From: Algoriphagus ornithinivorans
GTDB lineage: Bacteria > Bacteroidota > Bacteroidia > Cytophagales > Cyclobacteriaceae
Length of the DNA stretch: 64,000 bases
Assembly: GCF_900115305.1 (NCBI RefSeq)
Contig: NZ_FOVW01000011.1
Span: forward strand, 62,001-126,000
Direction: 5' to 3'
Part shown: in pieces, positions 25,205 to 34,401 of the stretch
Position numbering within the stretch: the first letter of the stretch is position 1
Layout: each line of letters opens with the position of its first letter
Position numbers and translations under genes: made by a program
The notes under the pieces: generated by a model
Database searches by the model: none
Told to the model about the DNA's origin: nothing
Seen by the model: the letters and a program-made list of their open reading frames with translations, nothing else

Positions 25205-27868
25205 TTGATAAATCCTTTGTTTTCTAGATCACCCATATATGTAATGCTGTGCCTAATCAGTCTTTTGGTTGGGTCTCAGAAGCTTTCAGCACAAGCCCCT
25301 TTGTTTCCCAAAAACTCCAATTACATAGTGGAAAACTGGGACAACTCTAATGGGCTTCCGCAAAATGCTGTTTTTGCTATGGAAAAGGATAACCATGGCT
25401 ATTTTTGGGTAGCTACAGAAGAGGGGCTTACTCGCATTGACGGATATTCTGCAAAGGTTTTTGATCAGGAAAATTACCCCCTAATGCAAGAGCAGACCTA
25501 TTATACTTTTTATAAATCAAAGGCTGGAATTTGGGCAACGGGAGATAGAAGTATTGCGCTGCTGGAAAAGAATATCAGAAAAATCATAGACTGTACCGGC
25601 ATTACCAATGATACATGGATAAGAGCTGTCACAGAAATCGACGGAGGCAAATTATTGATTGGAACAGATGCCGGTGATATTCACCAATGGGAGAACGGAA
25701 CCTTCACTGAACTAGAAATATGGAAGCATGAATTTCCAATGGAGATTTACAGTTTTTTCCAAATCGATTCATACAAGCTTTTGGTAGGAACAACTAGAGG
25801 CCTATACGAGCTGAACTTGAAAGCAAATACCAAAAAATTAATTTCAGCAGACAGCCTTGGAGTTTATAAAATATTTGGGACTTCTAAAGAGATCTATATT
25901 TTTTCGCCTGAAGAAGGTATTTTTCAAATGAACAAAGGCTATGAGATGGAAAAAATAGTCCCAATTAGCCAAATCAAAGACATTAATCTTAGTAGCCTGA
26001 TAGTTGATTCTGATAAAAGAATTTGGGCAGGATCATTACAACAAGGTTTGATGATGATCAATCAGGGACAAGTCACAAGATTTTCCTACCCTGAATTGAA
26101 AAATTATACGGTAAGAAAAATTATTAAAGAAGATAACAACCTGTTTCTAGGGACTTTAGGAAAAGGACTCCTCATTATTAAACCTGCAAGCGTAAATCAG
26201 CCAAATCACGAAGAGCTGAGGAATAAGAATGTCAAGGCTATCTACCAAAGTGAGGATAGCAGTATTTGGATAGGAACAAAAGCAAATGGACTCCATCAGA
26301 TTGATGGGAGTAAAGTTAAAATCTGGACTCAAAAAGATGGCTTGATTCAGGATAACAACACCAGCCTAGCTTCAAGAAACGGCAAACTTTACTACAGCTC
26401 CACCTCCGGTATCTCTGTAATTGACATTCAAAGAGGGAAAATTATAGAACAGATTACAGAAGAGGATGGGCTAAGAAGTAATTATGTACATGCCCTATTC
26501 AGAGACTCTAATAATCGCTTGTGGATCCTGACAAGAAAAGGAGGAATACATTACCTTGATGAGAATGACAAACCTCAAAAGATTAAGCTTCCTGAGAAAT
26601 TTGATGCAACAAGGTTTGTAAGTGCCCTAGAGCTCAAAAATGGTCAATTATTAATCGGTTCTATGAATGAAGGTATTCTTCGATTAGAGGATACCGTCTT
26701 CGTCGATAATAAAAGACTTCCTTTGGCTCCTGGTGAAGATGTGATTTACAGCATGTATGAGGATGCTGAAAATGACCTTTGGTTCGGTACACATGGAGGG
26801 CTTGTATTACTGAAAGGAGATCAAATCAAAATTTTAGGAAAGATCAATGGTTTGAAATCTAAAACTGTATACAGCATAACGGACGATGGAAAGCGTGGAA
26901 TTTGGATCAGTAATAATTTTGGGGTTCAATATTTTTCTTACTCAGAAATAAAAAAGTTTAAAGAAAGTGAGAATGAAAATGTATTGATCAGCTCAACTTT
27001 ATATGATGAAAGATTGGGTTTGCCTAATTCTGAGACCAATGGTTTGATTTTTCCTGCTGCCATACAAGATTATAGTGGTAAAATCTGGATCCCAACAGTC
27101 GAGGGAGTTGGGATAATCAACCCACAAACCATTTCTAACAGTCCCAATGATTCAATTAGTTTTTACTGGGATGAACTCAGGATAGGAGAAGAAAAATCTG
27201 ATATTCAGGGACCAATTCGTATTCCTGAGGGAGTTAGGATGTTTCAAATTTCATTTAATCTTATTGATTTTGAGAATCCTGCTCAATATTCATTATTTTA
27301 TAGAATAGACAATGAAAATGATAATTGGCTTCCAATAAAGAATCAAAGACAATTGTTTTTCAATGGACTAAAACCTGGTGACTATACCTTAGAAATTAAA
27401 GTCCTCAGATACGGCGAAGAAGATAAAGTTTATTCTCTTCCCATAAAGGTTTCTGCTTTGTTTTTCGAAACTTTAACCTTTAAAATTATAATAGGAATTG
27501 TCGCAATTCTTCTTCTTTATTTCATTCTACAATCTTATTTCAATAAGAAATTAAAGAAAGATTTGGAAGAGAAAGTCATTCAGAGAACTTCTGATCTTAG
27601 CCAAGCAAATGAAAAATTAAAGGAGGCTCTGGAAGAAATAGAAAACCAAAATATAATTATGAAACAGCTTACTTGGAATCATTCACATCTGCTTAGGGCT
27701 CCGCTGACTAGGGCGATGGGGATCAATCACCTGTTGATCAATTATTCCAAGTATGAGGGGATAGAAAAAAGCAAAGAAGAATTAGAAAAAGAACTTCTGG
27801 AATCATTGAAACAAGTAGATGAGATTATTAAGGACACTCATACAAAATCTGAAAATCTCACAAAGTAA
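25205..27868 (+). CDS. two-component propeller sensor with DHp helix but no ATPase domain
   Basis: An 887-residue membrane protein. A signal peptide (about 15-31) leads to a periplasmic region of repeated regulator-propeller blades (for example GLPQNAVFAMEKDNHGYFWVA and similar WIGT/WFGT strands), then a Y_Y_Y-type domain at about 660-740, a membrane segment (about 757-777) and a coiled coil. The last 80 residues are a HisKA-like dimerisation helix pair with candidate phospho-histidine His828 in WNHSHLLRAPLTRAMG. The protein ends there: no N, G1 or G2 box of an HATPase domain follows. The TTG start at 25205 gives a charged signal peptide; an ATG at 25244 is the alternative. The stop overlaps the receiver gene by one base. 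Confidence 0.85.
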   Translation: MINPLFSRSPIYVMLCLISLLVGSQKLSAQAPLFPKNSNYIVENWDNSNGLPQNAVFAMEKDNHGYFWVATEEGLTRIDGYSAKVFDQENYPLMQEQTYYTFYKSKAGIWATGDRSIALLEKNIRKIIDCTGITNDTWIRAVTEIDGGKLLIGTDAGDIHQWENGTFTELEIWKHEFPMEIYSFFQIDSYKLLVGTTRGLYELNLKANTKKLISADSLGVYKIFGTSKEIYIFSPEEGIFQMNKGYEMEKIVPISQIKDINLSSLIVDSDKRIWAGSLQQGLMMINQGQVTRFSYPELKNYTVRKIIKEDNNLFLGTLGKGLLIIKPASVNQPNHEELRNKNVKAIYQSEDSSIWIGTKANGLHQIDGSKVKIWTQKDGLIQDNNTSLASRNGKLYYSSTSGISVIDIQRGKIIEQITEEDGLRSNYVHALFRDSNNRLWILTRKGGIHYLDENDKPQKIKLPEKFDATRFVSALELKNGQLLIGSMNEGILRLEDTVFVDNKRLPLAPGEDVIYSMYEDAENDLWFGTHGGLVLLKGDQIKILGKINGLKSKTVYSITDDGKRGIWISNNFGVQYFSYSEIKKFKESENENVLISSTLYDERLGLPNSETNGLIFPAAIQDYSGKIWIPTVEGVGIINPQTISNSPNDSISFYWDELRIGEEKSDIQGPIRIPEGVRMFQISFNLIDFENPAQYSLFYRIDNENDNWLPIKNQRQLFFNGLKPGDYTLEIKVLRYGEEDKVYSLPIKVSALFFETLTFKIIIGIVAILLLYFILQSYFNKKLKKDLEEKVIQRTSDLSQANEKLKEALEEIENQNIIMKQLTWNHSHLLRAPLTRAMGINHLLINYSKYEGIEKSKEELEKELLESLKQVDEIIKDTHTKSENLTK

Positions 27869-28275
27869 TGAATACCTTTCTTCCAAATGTGTTGGTAATA
27901 GATGATGATCCGGGAATACTTTTCTTACATAAAATTATCATAAAGGGAGAGGGATTACATCCAAACCCGATTACTTTTTTTGATCCTGAAGAAGCATTAA
28001 ATCACATTCTGGAAAATGACATACCTGAAAAAGGTATATTAATCTTTTTGGATATAAACATGCCTAGAATGAGCGGATGGGAATTACTCAATCATTTAGA
28101 AAAGGAACTTCGCCATGTAAAAGTCAGAGTCGTGATGGTCACCTCTTCTTTAGATCGATCTGATAAAGAAAAAGCCCAAAAAAGTCCTTTTGTCATGGAT
28201 TTTTGGGAAAAACCGCTCAATGAAAATCAAATTGCTCTAGTTGCCAAACAAATCCCCATCTGGTTTGAAATGTAA
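27868..28275 (+). CDS. stand-alone response-regulator receiver
   Basis: A 135-residue single REC domain with no output domain. All functional residues are in place: acidic pocket Asp12/Asp13 in VIDDDPG, phospho-acceptor Asp62 in FLDINMPRMSG, Thr92 in VMVTSS and Lys115 in FWEKPL. It starts on the last base of the sensor stop (TAATG), so the two are translated together. With a sensor that cannot bind ATP, it is more likely a phospho-relay or signal-sharing partner than a simple output. Confidence 0.92.
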   Translation: MNTFLPNVLVIDDDPGILFLHKIIIKGEGLHPNPITFFDPEEALNHILENDIPEKGILIFLDINMPRMSGWELLNHLEKELRHVKVRVVMVTSSLDRSDKEKAQKSPFVMDFWEKPLNENQIALVAKQIPIWFEM

Positions 28276-28488
28276 AATACTCTAACCTTACATTGGCTTC
28301 CTAATACCCTTTAGTGCATCGAAGATTATCAGACTTATCAAAAATTATTTTTCAGGAATACTCACTTTTATTAAAGTAACAGACGGCCACTTTTCAAGCA
28401 ATCAATTGATTACCATAAGCTTCTATTTGATTTTTGTAAGGACACTTGGTCAAATAATAGCTAAATTGAGTTCTAAAATTTAACAGAT

Positions 28489-28947
28489 ATGGCTCAATAT
28501 AATCTCAATATCAACGGTAAAAGTCTTAAAGTAGATGTAGATACAAACACTCCTATGCTTTGGGTATTAAGAGATCATTTGGATATGGTAGGCACCAAAT
28601 TCGGATGCGGAATCGCACAATGTGGCGCTTGTACCATTCATTTGGATGGAAACGCAGTTAGATCTTGCCAACTTCCTGTTTCTGCAGTAGAAGACGCCAA
28701 AATCACAACTATCGAAGGACTTTCTGAGAATGGAGATCACCCCGTTCAGCAAGCTTGGATGGAGCATGATGTCCCACAATGTGGCTACTGTCAAGCAGGC
28801 CAAATAATGACTGCTGCCGCTCTCTTACAGCAAAATCCAAGCCCAAGCGATGAGGAAATTGAAAATGCCATGAATGGGAATATTTGCCGTTGTGGAACTT
28901 ACCTGCGAATAAAAGCAGCAGTAAAAACAGCTTCCCAAAAACTTTAA
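28489..28947 (+). CDS. [2Fe-2S] small subunit of molybdenum hydroxylase
   Basis: A 152-residue iron-sulfur subunit of the xanthine dehydrogenase family. The N-terminal ferredoxin-like cluster has the Cys pattern FGCGIAQCGACTIHLDG with a later Cys in VRSCQLP; the C-terminal four-helix domain has PQCGYCQAGQIM and NICRCGTY for the second cluster. It lacks a signal peptide, so it would have to be carried across by the Tat-exported large subunit. It lies 12 bp before the second large-subunit gene, its obvious partner, and could also serve copy 1. Confidence 0.95.
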   Translation: MAQYNLNINGKSLKVDVDTNTPMLWVLRDHLDMVGTKFGCGIAQCGACTIHLDGNAVRSCQLPVSAVEDAKITTIEGLSENGDHPVQQAWMEHDVPQCGYCQAGQIMTAAALLQQNPSPSDEEIENAMNGNICRCGTYLRIKAAVKTASQKL

Positions 28948-28959
28948 AACTCTGAAATC

Positions 28960-31221
28960 ATGACCATTGTAAATACAAAATTGAATAGAAGATCATTTTT
29001 GAAAGTATCCGCACTAGCGGGTGGCGGCATGGTATTAAGTTTCAGTTGGCTTGCAGGCTGTAAGCCTACATCCAAAGAAATGCTGGAGATGCCAAAAGAA
29101 TGGTTTGAACTCAATAACTTCATCAAAATTGGTGAAAATGGAGCTGTCACCCTTTATTCTCCAAACCCAGAATTCGGTTCCAATGTAAAAACATCCATGC
29201 CGATGATACTGGCAGAGGAACTGGACACAGACTGGAAAAATGTTTTCGTAGAACAAGCTGATTTTTATCCTGAGAGATTTGATAGACAATTTACTGGAGG
29301 AAGCCAGGGGATCAGGCAAGGTTGGACTCCATTAAGAACGGCCGGTGCCACCGCAAGAGCCATGCTTGTGGCAGCAGCAGCTCAAACCTGGAATGTTTCT
29401 GCTTCCGAAATCACTACAGCTGCAGGTCAAATAGAACACAAATCCAGTGGAAAAAAAGCACATTATGGAGAATTGGCTTCCCTAGCGGCTACTATGGAAG
29501 TACCGGAAGAAGTTCAATTAAAAGAAATAAAGGATTTTAAAATCATTGGTAACTCCAAGAAGAACGTAGACGGGGTCAAAATCCTAACCGGAAAACCACT
29601 TTTTTCTTTAGACCATAAAGTGGAAGGAATGAAATATGCAGCGATTGTTCACCCACCTGCATTCGGTATGAAATTGAAATCATTTGACAAAAATTCAGTT
29701 TCCGGAATGCCTGGTATCATGGATGTTTTCTCTGTTTCTTTATTTAATGATGATTATAATAGAAACTTTTTTGACACCACTACCTTTCCTGAGATTATTG
29801 CCATAGTGGGTAATTCCACGTGGGAAGTCATGCAGGCAAAGAAGAATTTGAAAGTTGAATGGGAAAAAGCTCAGGAATCAACTTTCCCAATGGCCGGCAG
29901 AGGTGGAGCAACAATTACTGCGACTGTCCCTGCTGGTTTGGAAAACACAAGCAGCCACAAAGAAAGGATGGCTGAATTCACAGCAAAACCGGGAAACATC
30001 CTCAGAAAAGACGGGGATCCGGAGGGAGAGTTTAAGAAAGCAGCAAAAATCATTGAAAGAACTTATACCGCTCCGTTCTTAGCTCACAACACCATGGAGC
30101 CTATGAATTGCTTTGCGGATGTCAAGGGTGACAAGGCTGTGATTTATGGACCTACTCAAGCTCCAGAATTCATTATGGGAACCTTGGTGCAGGCTTTGGA
30201 TATTCCAAAAGAAAATATTCAAATCAACCTTTCAAGAATGGGAGGCGGATTTGGAAGAAGAGCTTATAGCCACCATATGGTAGAGGCTGCCCTTATTTCA
30301 CAGAAAGTTCAAGCCCCTGTGAAGATGGTTTACACACGGGAAGATGATATGACTTCTGGTGTGTATAGACCCACTTATACTGCAACATACAGGGCGGCTT
30401 TGGATGAAAACAATAACTTAACTGCCCTCCATGTCAAGGCAGGTGGAATTCCTGAGACTCCAATTCATCCTAACAGGTTCCCTGCGGGAGCCTTAGATAA
30501 TTACTTGGCCGAAGGATGGGATATTCCATCAAATATCACCATCGGTGCTTTCCGAGCTCCAAGATCCAACTTCATCGCAGGAGCAGAGCAAAGCTTCTTG
30601 GACGAATTGGCTGAAGAGATGGGTAAGGATCCAATTGATTTCCGCTTGGAATTATTGAAAAGAGCAGAAACAAACCCTGTTGGGAAAAACAACGATTATG
30701 ATGCCAAGCGATACGCTGGTGTATTAGAACTGGTGAAAGAAAAATCAAACTGGAATAGCCCTAAAGACAATGTGCATCGAGGGGTTTCCGCATACTTCTG
30801 TCATAACTCTTATGTAGCTGAAGTGGTAGATACTGTCATCAAAGACAATAAGCCAGTAGTAGAAAATGTTTATGCTGCGGTGGATTGTGGAATTGTGGTT
30901 AATCCAGATGCCGCTGCCAATATGGGAGAAGGAGCAATTGTAGATGGAATAGGAAATGCCTTCTTTGGAGAATTAGCCTTTGAAAATGGAGTTCCCAGCA
31001 AAAGCAATTTTGATAAGTACAGAATGATTAGGCAAAAAGAGTCTCCTAAAAAAATCGAGGTTCATTTTGTTCAAAACAACGAAGACCCAACAGGTTTGGG
31101 AGAACCACTCTTCCCTCCTGTTTTTGCAGCTTTAGCTAATTCACTTTACAAGGCAACTGGAAAGCGTTATTACGAACAACCATTTGCACCACAGCTAGAA
31201 ATGCAAAATTTGAAGATGTAA
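28960..31221 (+). CDS. molybdenum hydroxylase large subunit, xanthine dehydrogenase family (copy 2)
   Basis: A 753-residue molybdopterin subunit, paralogous to the gene at 22681-24921. It has the same Tat signal (NRRSFLKVSALAGGGM) followed by LAGC, and the cofactor blocks RMGGGFGRRAYSHH, IGAFRAPRSNF and TGLGEPLFPPVF. It forms a normal pair with the [2Fe-2S] subunit 12 bp upstream. Relative to copy 1 it has a small insertion rich in Gly and Ala near residue 310 (MAGRGGATITATV). Export is expected to be Tat-dependent with cofactor inserted in the cytoplasm. A terminator follows 20 bp after the stop codon. Confidence 0.95.
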   Translation: MTIVNTKLNRRSFLKVSALAGGGMVLSFSWLAGCKPTSKEMLEMPKEWFELNNFIKIGENGAVTLYSPNPEFGSNVKTSMPMILAEELDTDWKNVFVEQADFYPERFDRQFTGGSQGIRQGWTPLRTAGATARAMLVAAAAQTWNVSASEITTAAGQIEHKSSGKKAHYGELASLAATMEVPEEVQLKEIKDFKIIGNSKKNVDGVKILTGKPLFSLDHKVEGMKYAAIVHPPAFGMKLKSFDKNSVSGMPGIMDVFSVSLFNDDYNRNFFDTTTFPEIIAIVGNSTWEVMQAKKNLKVEWEKAQESTFPMAGRGGATITATVPAGLENTSSHKERMAEFTAKPGNILRKDGDPEGEFKKAAKIIERTYTAPFLAHNTMEPMNCFADVKGDKAVIYGPTQAPEFIMGTLVQALDIPKENIQINLSRMGGGFGRRAYSHHMVEAALISQKVQAPVKMVYTREDDMTSGVYRPTYTATYRAALDENNNLTALHVKAGGIPETPIHPNRFPAGALDNYLAEGWDIPSNITIGAFRAPRSNFIAGAEQSFLDELAEEMGKDPIDFRLELLKRAETNPVGKNNDYDAKRYAGVLELVKEKSNWNSPKDNVHRGVSAYFCHNSYVAEVVDTVIKDNKPVVENVYAAVDCGIVVNPDAAANMGEGAIVDGIGNAFFGELAFENGVPSKSNFDKYRMIRQKESPKKIEVHFVQNNEDPTGLGEPLFPPVFAALANSLYKATGKRYYEQPFAPQLEMQNLKM

Positions 31222-31241
31222 ATAACTTTAAATCAAGATTA

Positions 31242-31276
31242 TGGCCTGAATCAATTATTTTCAGGCCATTTTTTTT
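31242..31276 (+). terminator. rho-independent terminator of the hydroxylase locus
   Basis: TGGCCTGAA (31242-31250) and TTCAGGCCA (31260-31268) form a perfect 9-bp stem, followed by eight T residues. It closes the locus of small subunit and second large subunit. Confidence 0.93.
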
Positions 31277-31342
31277 GTGCTAAATGAAGCGAATTGATAA
31301 ATGGAATCGTCTAGAGAAGGAATTTAAAAACATTCAAACACT

Positions 31343-32071
31343 ATGATTAAAAGTTTCATTTCTTCACCCAGATTCAAATCTAAATGGTCGTTGGTTGCCA
31401 CTTTAATTGGTTTACCACTACTGGTCAGTGGATGTCTTAATAATTTCGATACGCCACCCGCACAACCAGCAGCTTACATTTCAATTTACCAGGGATCTCC
31501 CGATGCGCCTGCAATGGATATTTTTGCAAATCAAAATCGGGTGAATAATCAGCCCTTAAATTTCGCAGAGGTTCTTGCTTATAGTCCGTTTTATGTAGGA
31601 GAAAGATCCTTCCGATTTTCCTCTTTTAATTCAACGACTACTCTGCTTCAAAAAGATTTCACAATAGAACAAGATGCTATTTATTCCATGTTCGTTTTAG
31701 ACAGAGTAGCTGATTTGGATGCTATCCTGATTGAAGACGAATGGACCTTGCCTTCAGCGGATTCTGCACAGGTAAGGATGGTGCATTTGTCCCCAGATAC
31801 TGGAGAGGTTTTTCTACAATTTTCTAATCTCAGCACTCCTGTAACAAATAATATGAATTTCGGGGATGACTCAAACTTCACCATGGTGAAGAAAAACACC
31901 TATAATGTTCAGGTGAAATCTGTAGCCACAGGAGAAGTACTCCTAAGCGCAAATGATGTACAGATCAACGGGAATCGAGTCTACACTTTTGTATTGAGAG
32001 GATTAGCGGAAACAACTAATCAAACCCAGAAAATGGATTTACAACTCATTACCAACTATGTAAATTTTTAA
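31343..32071 (+). CDS. DUF4397 domain lipoprotein
   Basis: A 242-residue lipoprotein; the signal ends at LLVSGC with lipid-carrying Cys31. The mature protein resembles DUF4397, with the opening ISIYQGSPDAPAMDIFANQ and a second related half starting at RMVHLSPDTGEVFLQFSN. DUF4397 proteins are beta-sandwich envelope proteins without a known activity. It is flanked by terminators at 31242-31276 and 32090-32118, so it is an independent gene. Confidence 0.85.
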   Translation: MIKSFISSPRFKSKWSLVATLIGLPLLVSGCLNNFDTPPAQPAAYISIYQGSPDAPAMDIFANQNRVNNQPLNFAEVLAYSPFYVGERSFRFSSFNSTTTLLQKDFTIEQDAIYSMFVLDRVADLDAILIEDEWTLPSADSAQVRMVHLSPDTGEVFLQFSNLSTPVTNNMNFGDDSNFTMVKKNTYNVQVKSVATGEVLLSANDVQINGNRVYTFVLRGLAETTNQTQKMDLQLITNYVNF

Positions 32072-32089
32072 ATGCCTCATAATGAAAAA

Positions 32090-32118
32090 ATCCCGGGCCA
32101 TTCGGTCCGGGATTTTTT
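32090..32118 (+). terminator. rho-independent terminator after the DUF4397 gene
   Basis: ATCCCGGGCC and GGTCCGGGAT pair over 10 bp with one G-T wobble and a 4-base loop (ATTC), followed by a run of T. It begins about 20 bases after the stop codon. Confidence 0.93.
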
Positions 32119-32423
32119 TTTACCTATTCTATAACTGTTTAAAGAATATGAGCTTCAATTCTAAGGCTAATAATCCATTGTTTGATCCCATTAAACTTCC
32201 AATCTTATAGATGCTATCCACAACCTTTTAAGCCCAATGAAATTAAAAATATTCCTTTATACGATGCATCAAATCACTTCTAGCCAAGCTAGATTTTAAT
32301 GTTCGCTCTTATAAACCCCTCATTTAATCCTTATTAAAGAGACATATATTCAAGCCTAGGTCTTCAATTCTAGCATTATAGCTTTCAAATTATCTTAACG
32401 AGATCTAGCCAAGTCTTTGGGTC
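32119..32423. other. 305-bp intergenic stretch between two terminators
   Basis: This lies between the plus-strand terminator of the DUF4397 gene and the minus-strand terminator of the ECF operon. I see no coding frame of any length, no RNA gene and no repeat here. It appears to be a spacer between converging units. Confidence 0.5.
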
Positions 32424-32451
32424 AAAAAAAAACCAACTCAAATAGAGTTGG
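32424..32451 (-). terminator. terminator of the ECF sigma operon
   Basis: On the minus strand CCAACTC (32445-32451) pairs with GAGTTGG (32433-32439) across a 5-base loop, followed by a long T-run (the A-run at 32424-32432 on the plus strand). It is about 30 bases past the stop of the barrel/anti-sigma-like gene. Confidence 0.92.
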
Positions 32452-32481
32452 CCTTTCTGAAGTAATCAAACCCCTAAATTA

Positions 32482-33837
32482 TTATTCTTTTCCTCCTCCA
32501 AAGTTCACTTTGAAAGAAGCTCCAAAAAAGCCCGGATTATCTCCAAACCCTGTAAACTGTCGTAAAGGATAATTGTAAAATGGCATCAATACATAGCTGC
32601 TTTTTTCAGCCTGAAGCAGCCTGATATTCAATCCAAAATTCATAGTGGCTAAAGGGTAAAATCTACTATCTACTGATTCCAATGTTCTAGTCTGAACCAC
32701 ATCTTCATTCAAAGTGCGGAATGAATTTGCGGCTGAAGCATCTGCCACAGTTACTTGTCTGGTAAAGGAAGTCTCTAACTCTGCCTGCTGATTGAATGCG
32801 TAGAAATTGGAGAAACCTGCTTGAACGGACAGAGAGTTAGACCTAGTAATGGGGTACTTGAGGTAAATCGGAATTTCAACCTGAGTCTGTCTTACAATTA
32901 TTGTTTCTGTAACTGTGGCTATACTCATGTTAAAGCCCACCATTGGCCTATTGGAAACATCACTTTGCTGATTCAGCAAGTTCAAGCCTAAGCCTGACCC
33001 CAAAGTCAATTTCCCTGGAAGATCCAAATTCACCATTACCCCCATAGCTAAGGTATTTCCTGAAATTGATTCTCCATTTTGCCTAGCTGAACCAAAACCT
33101 GGTGCCACACCTAATCCATAGGATAATGAAGATTTTTCTTTAGGAATAGGATCGAATTCAGGCTCTTCTTTGAAAGCTATTAGCGGCTTGCCTTGTTCAA
33201 CTTTACTTTCAGACATCAAAGACTCTTTAGCAATCAAACCACTTGTAGTAGAAATCTCTGATTGGCTTTTTGACTTTATTTCTTCAATATTTTCAGCCTG
33301 AGCTATCACTTTTTGAGTGAATGGAGATTCTTGTGATTTCAAATCACTATTTAGCTCCTTGGCATCTTTTACTACTTTAATTGGCTGTTTTGGAGAGTCC
33401 TTGGATGCAATGAGAGATTGATTGTTTTGCTTTTCTATTAGGCCATTTGACTGTATGGTATTCTTAGATTTTCCTTGTGGGATAACTTCTTGAATACCTT
33501 CTGATTTTCTCTCCGTCTCCACTGAGGGAGAGGATTTAGAGCCTTCTTGATGAGCTTCTTCAATTCTATTTTCTTCTACGACTTTTTCTGTTCCCTGGGA
33601 ATCTTCTGCTAATAGAGGACTTTCCAATTCTGAGTTTGGAAGCAAGAAATAAAAAGTCGCTATCAATAGTAAGCTTGCTGCCACCCCTCCGATCCACCAG
33701 AAGAATGGTTTAATTTTAGAAGCTCCCCGCATTTTCTCAAAGCTCTCCCAGGCTCCTATTTCGTAGGGCTGATTTCCTTCTTCCTGATATTTTTTCAGGG
33801 AGTCCGCTATCTGTTTGCTCAGCTTATCTTCCTGCAT
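32482..33837 (-). CDS. ECF-operon membrane protein: anti-sigma-like anchor plus outer-membrane barrel domain
   Basis: A 451-residue protein. The first 40 residues are charged and cytoplasmic in style, with a WESFEKMRG motif as in Bacteroidota anti-sigma-like proteins, and one membrane segment follows (about 45-66). A 150-residue Ser/Lys/Glu-rich linker leads to a C-terminal domain (about 225-451) with beta-barrel-type strands (SLSYGLGVAPGFGSARQNG, LTLGSGLGLNLL, GASFKVNFGGG). The first codons overlap the sigma factor gene by 14 bp. It may hold the sigma factor at the inner membrane while its C terminus reaches the outer membrane. The anti-sigma role is inferred from position and shape only. 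Confidence 0.65.
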   Translation of the reverse strand: MQEDKLSKQIADSLKKYQEEGNQPYEIGAWESFEKMRGASKIKPFFWWIGGVAASLLLIATFYFLLPNSELESPLLAEDSQGTEKVVEENRIEEAHQEGSKSSPSVETERKSEGIQEVIPQGKSKNTIQSNGLIEKQNNQSLIASKDSPKQPIKVVKDAKELNSDLKSQESPFTQKVIAQAENIEEIKSKSQSEISTTSGLIAKESLMSESKVEQGKPLIAFKEEPEFDPIPKEKSSLSYGLGVAPGFGSARQNGESISGNTLAMGVMVNLDLPGKLTLGSGLGLNLLNQQSDVSNRPMVGFNMSIATVTETIIVRQTQVEIPIYLKYPITRSNSLSVQAGFSNFYAFNQQAELETSFTRQVTVADASAANSFRTLNEDVVQTRTLESVDSRFYPLATMNFGLNIRLLQAEKSSYVLMPFYNYPLRQFTGFGDNPGFFGASFKVNFGGGKE

Positions 33838-34372
33838 ATTCTTTTAAATGTGTGTGAACTAGCTCCCGAAGTTTGGCTTTGGCACGAGCTAGATAGACCC
33901 TGGAAGAACTTTCGGTGATTTGGAGTCTCCCAGCTATTTCTTTATGACTATATCCTTCCACTTCGTAAAGGTTGAACACCAACTTCTGATCATCCGGAAG
34001 TTGATTTAATAAGGCAATCAGATCTTCATAAGCCAAATTACCAATGGCATTTACTTCATGAAAAACCTCCGTCTGTTCATTGATTTCCAGTTGCTCTCGT
34101 ATTTTTTTGTTTTTTCTATAGAAATCAATCGAGGTATTCACGGTGATTCGTCTCAACCAGGATTTCACAGACTGAAACTCATCAAAATTTTTAATCGAAC
34201 CGAAAAACTTCAGAAAAGAGTCATTGACTATCTCCTTAGCCAAATCCCGATCTTTGGCATAGGAGAGACTGATACCCATGACATAGCCATAGTATTTCTT
34301 AAAAAAAAATTCCTCATGTTTTGCTGAGCGCCGTTTGCAACCGGCAATCAACTCTTCGTCAGACCAATTCAA
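33824..34372 (-). CDS. ECF-type RNA polymerase sigma-70 factor
   Basis: A 182-residue ECF sigma factor. Region 2 is visible in KKYYGYVMGISLSYAKDRDL through AKEIVNDSFLKFFGSI and SWLRRITVNTSIDFYRK; region 4 is LPDDQKLVFNLYEVEGYSHK with the helix-turn-helix IAGRLQITESSSRVYLARAK. It lacks extra C-terminal domains. The 14-bp overlap with the next gene means its membrane partner is co-translated. No FecR-type anti-sigma is nearby, so it is not the usual SusC-linked kind. Confidence 0.93.
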   Translation of the reverse strand: MNWSDEELIAGCKRRSAKHEEFFFKKYYGYVMGISLSYAKDRDLAKEIVNDSFLKFFGSIKNFDEFQSVKSWLRRITVNTSIDFYRKNKKIREQLEINEQTEVFHEVNAIGNLAYEDLIALLNQLPDDQKLVFNLYEVEGYSHKEIAGRLQITESSSRVYLARAKAKLRELVHTHLKEYAGR

Positions 34373-34401
34373 TACAAAAGACTTAAAATCCGGGCTTGTC
34401 C

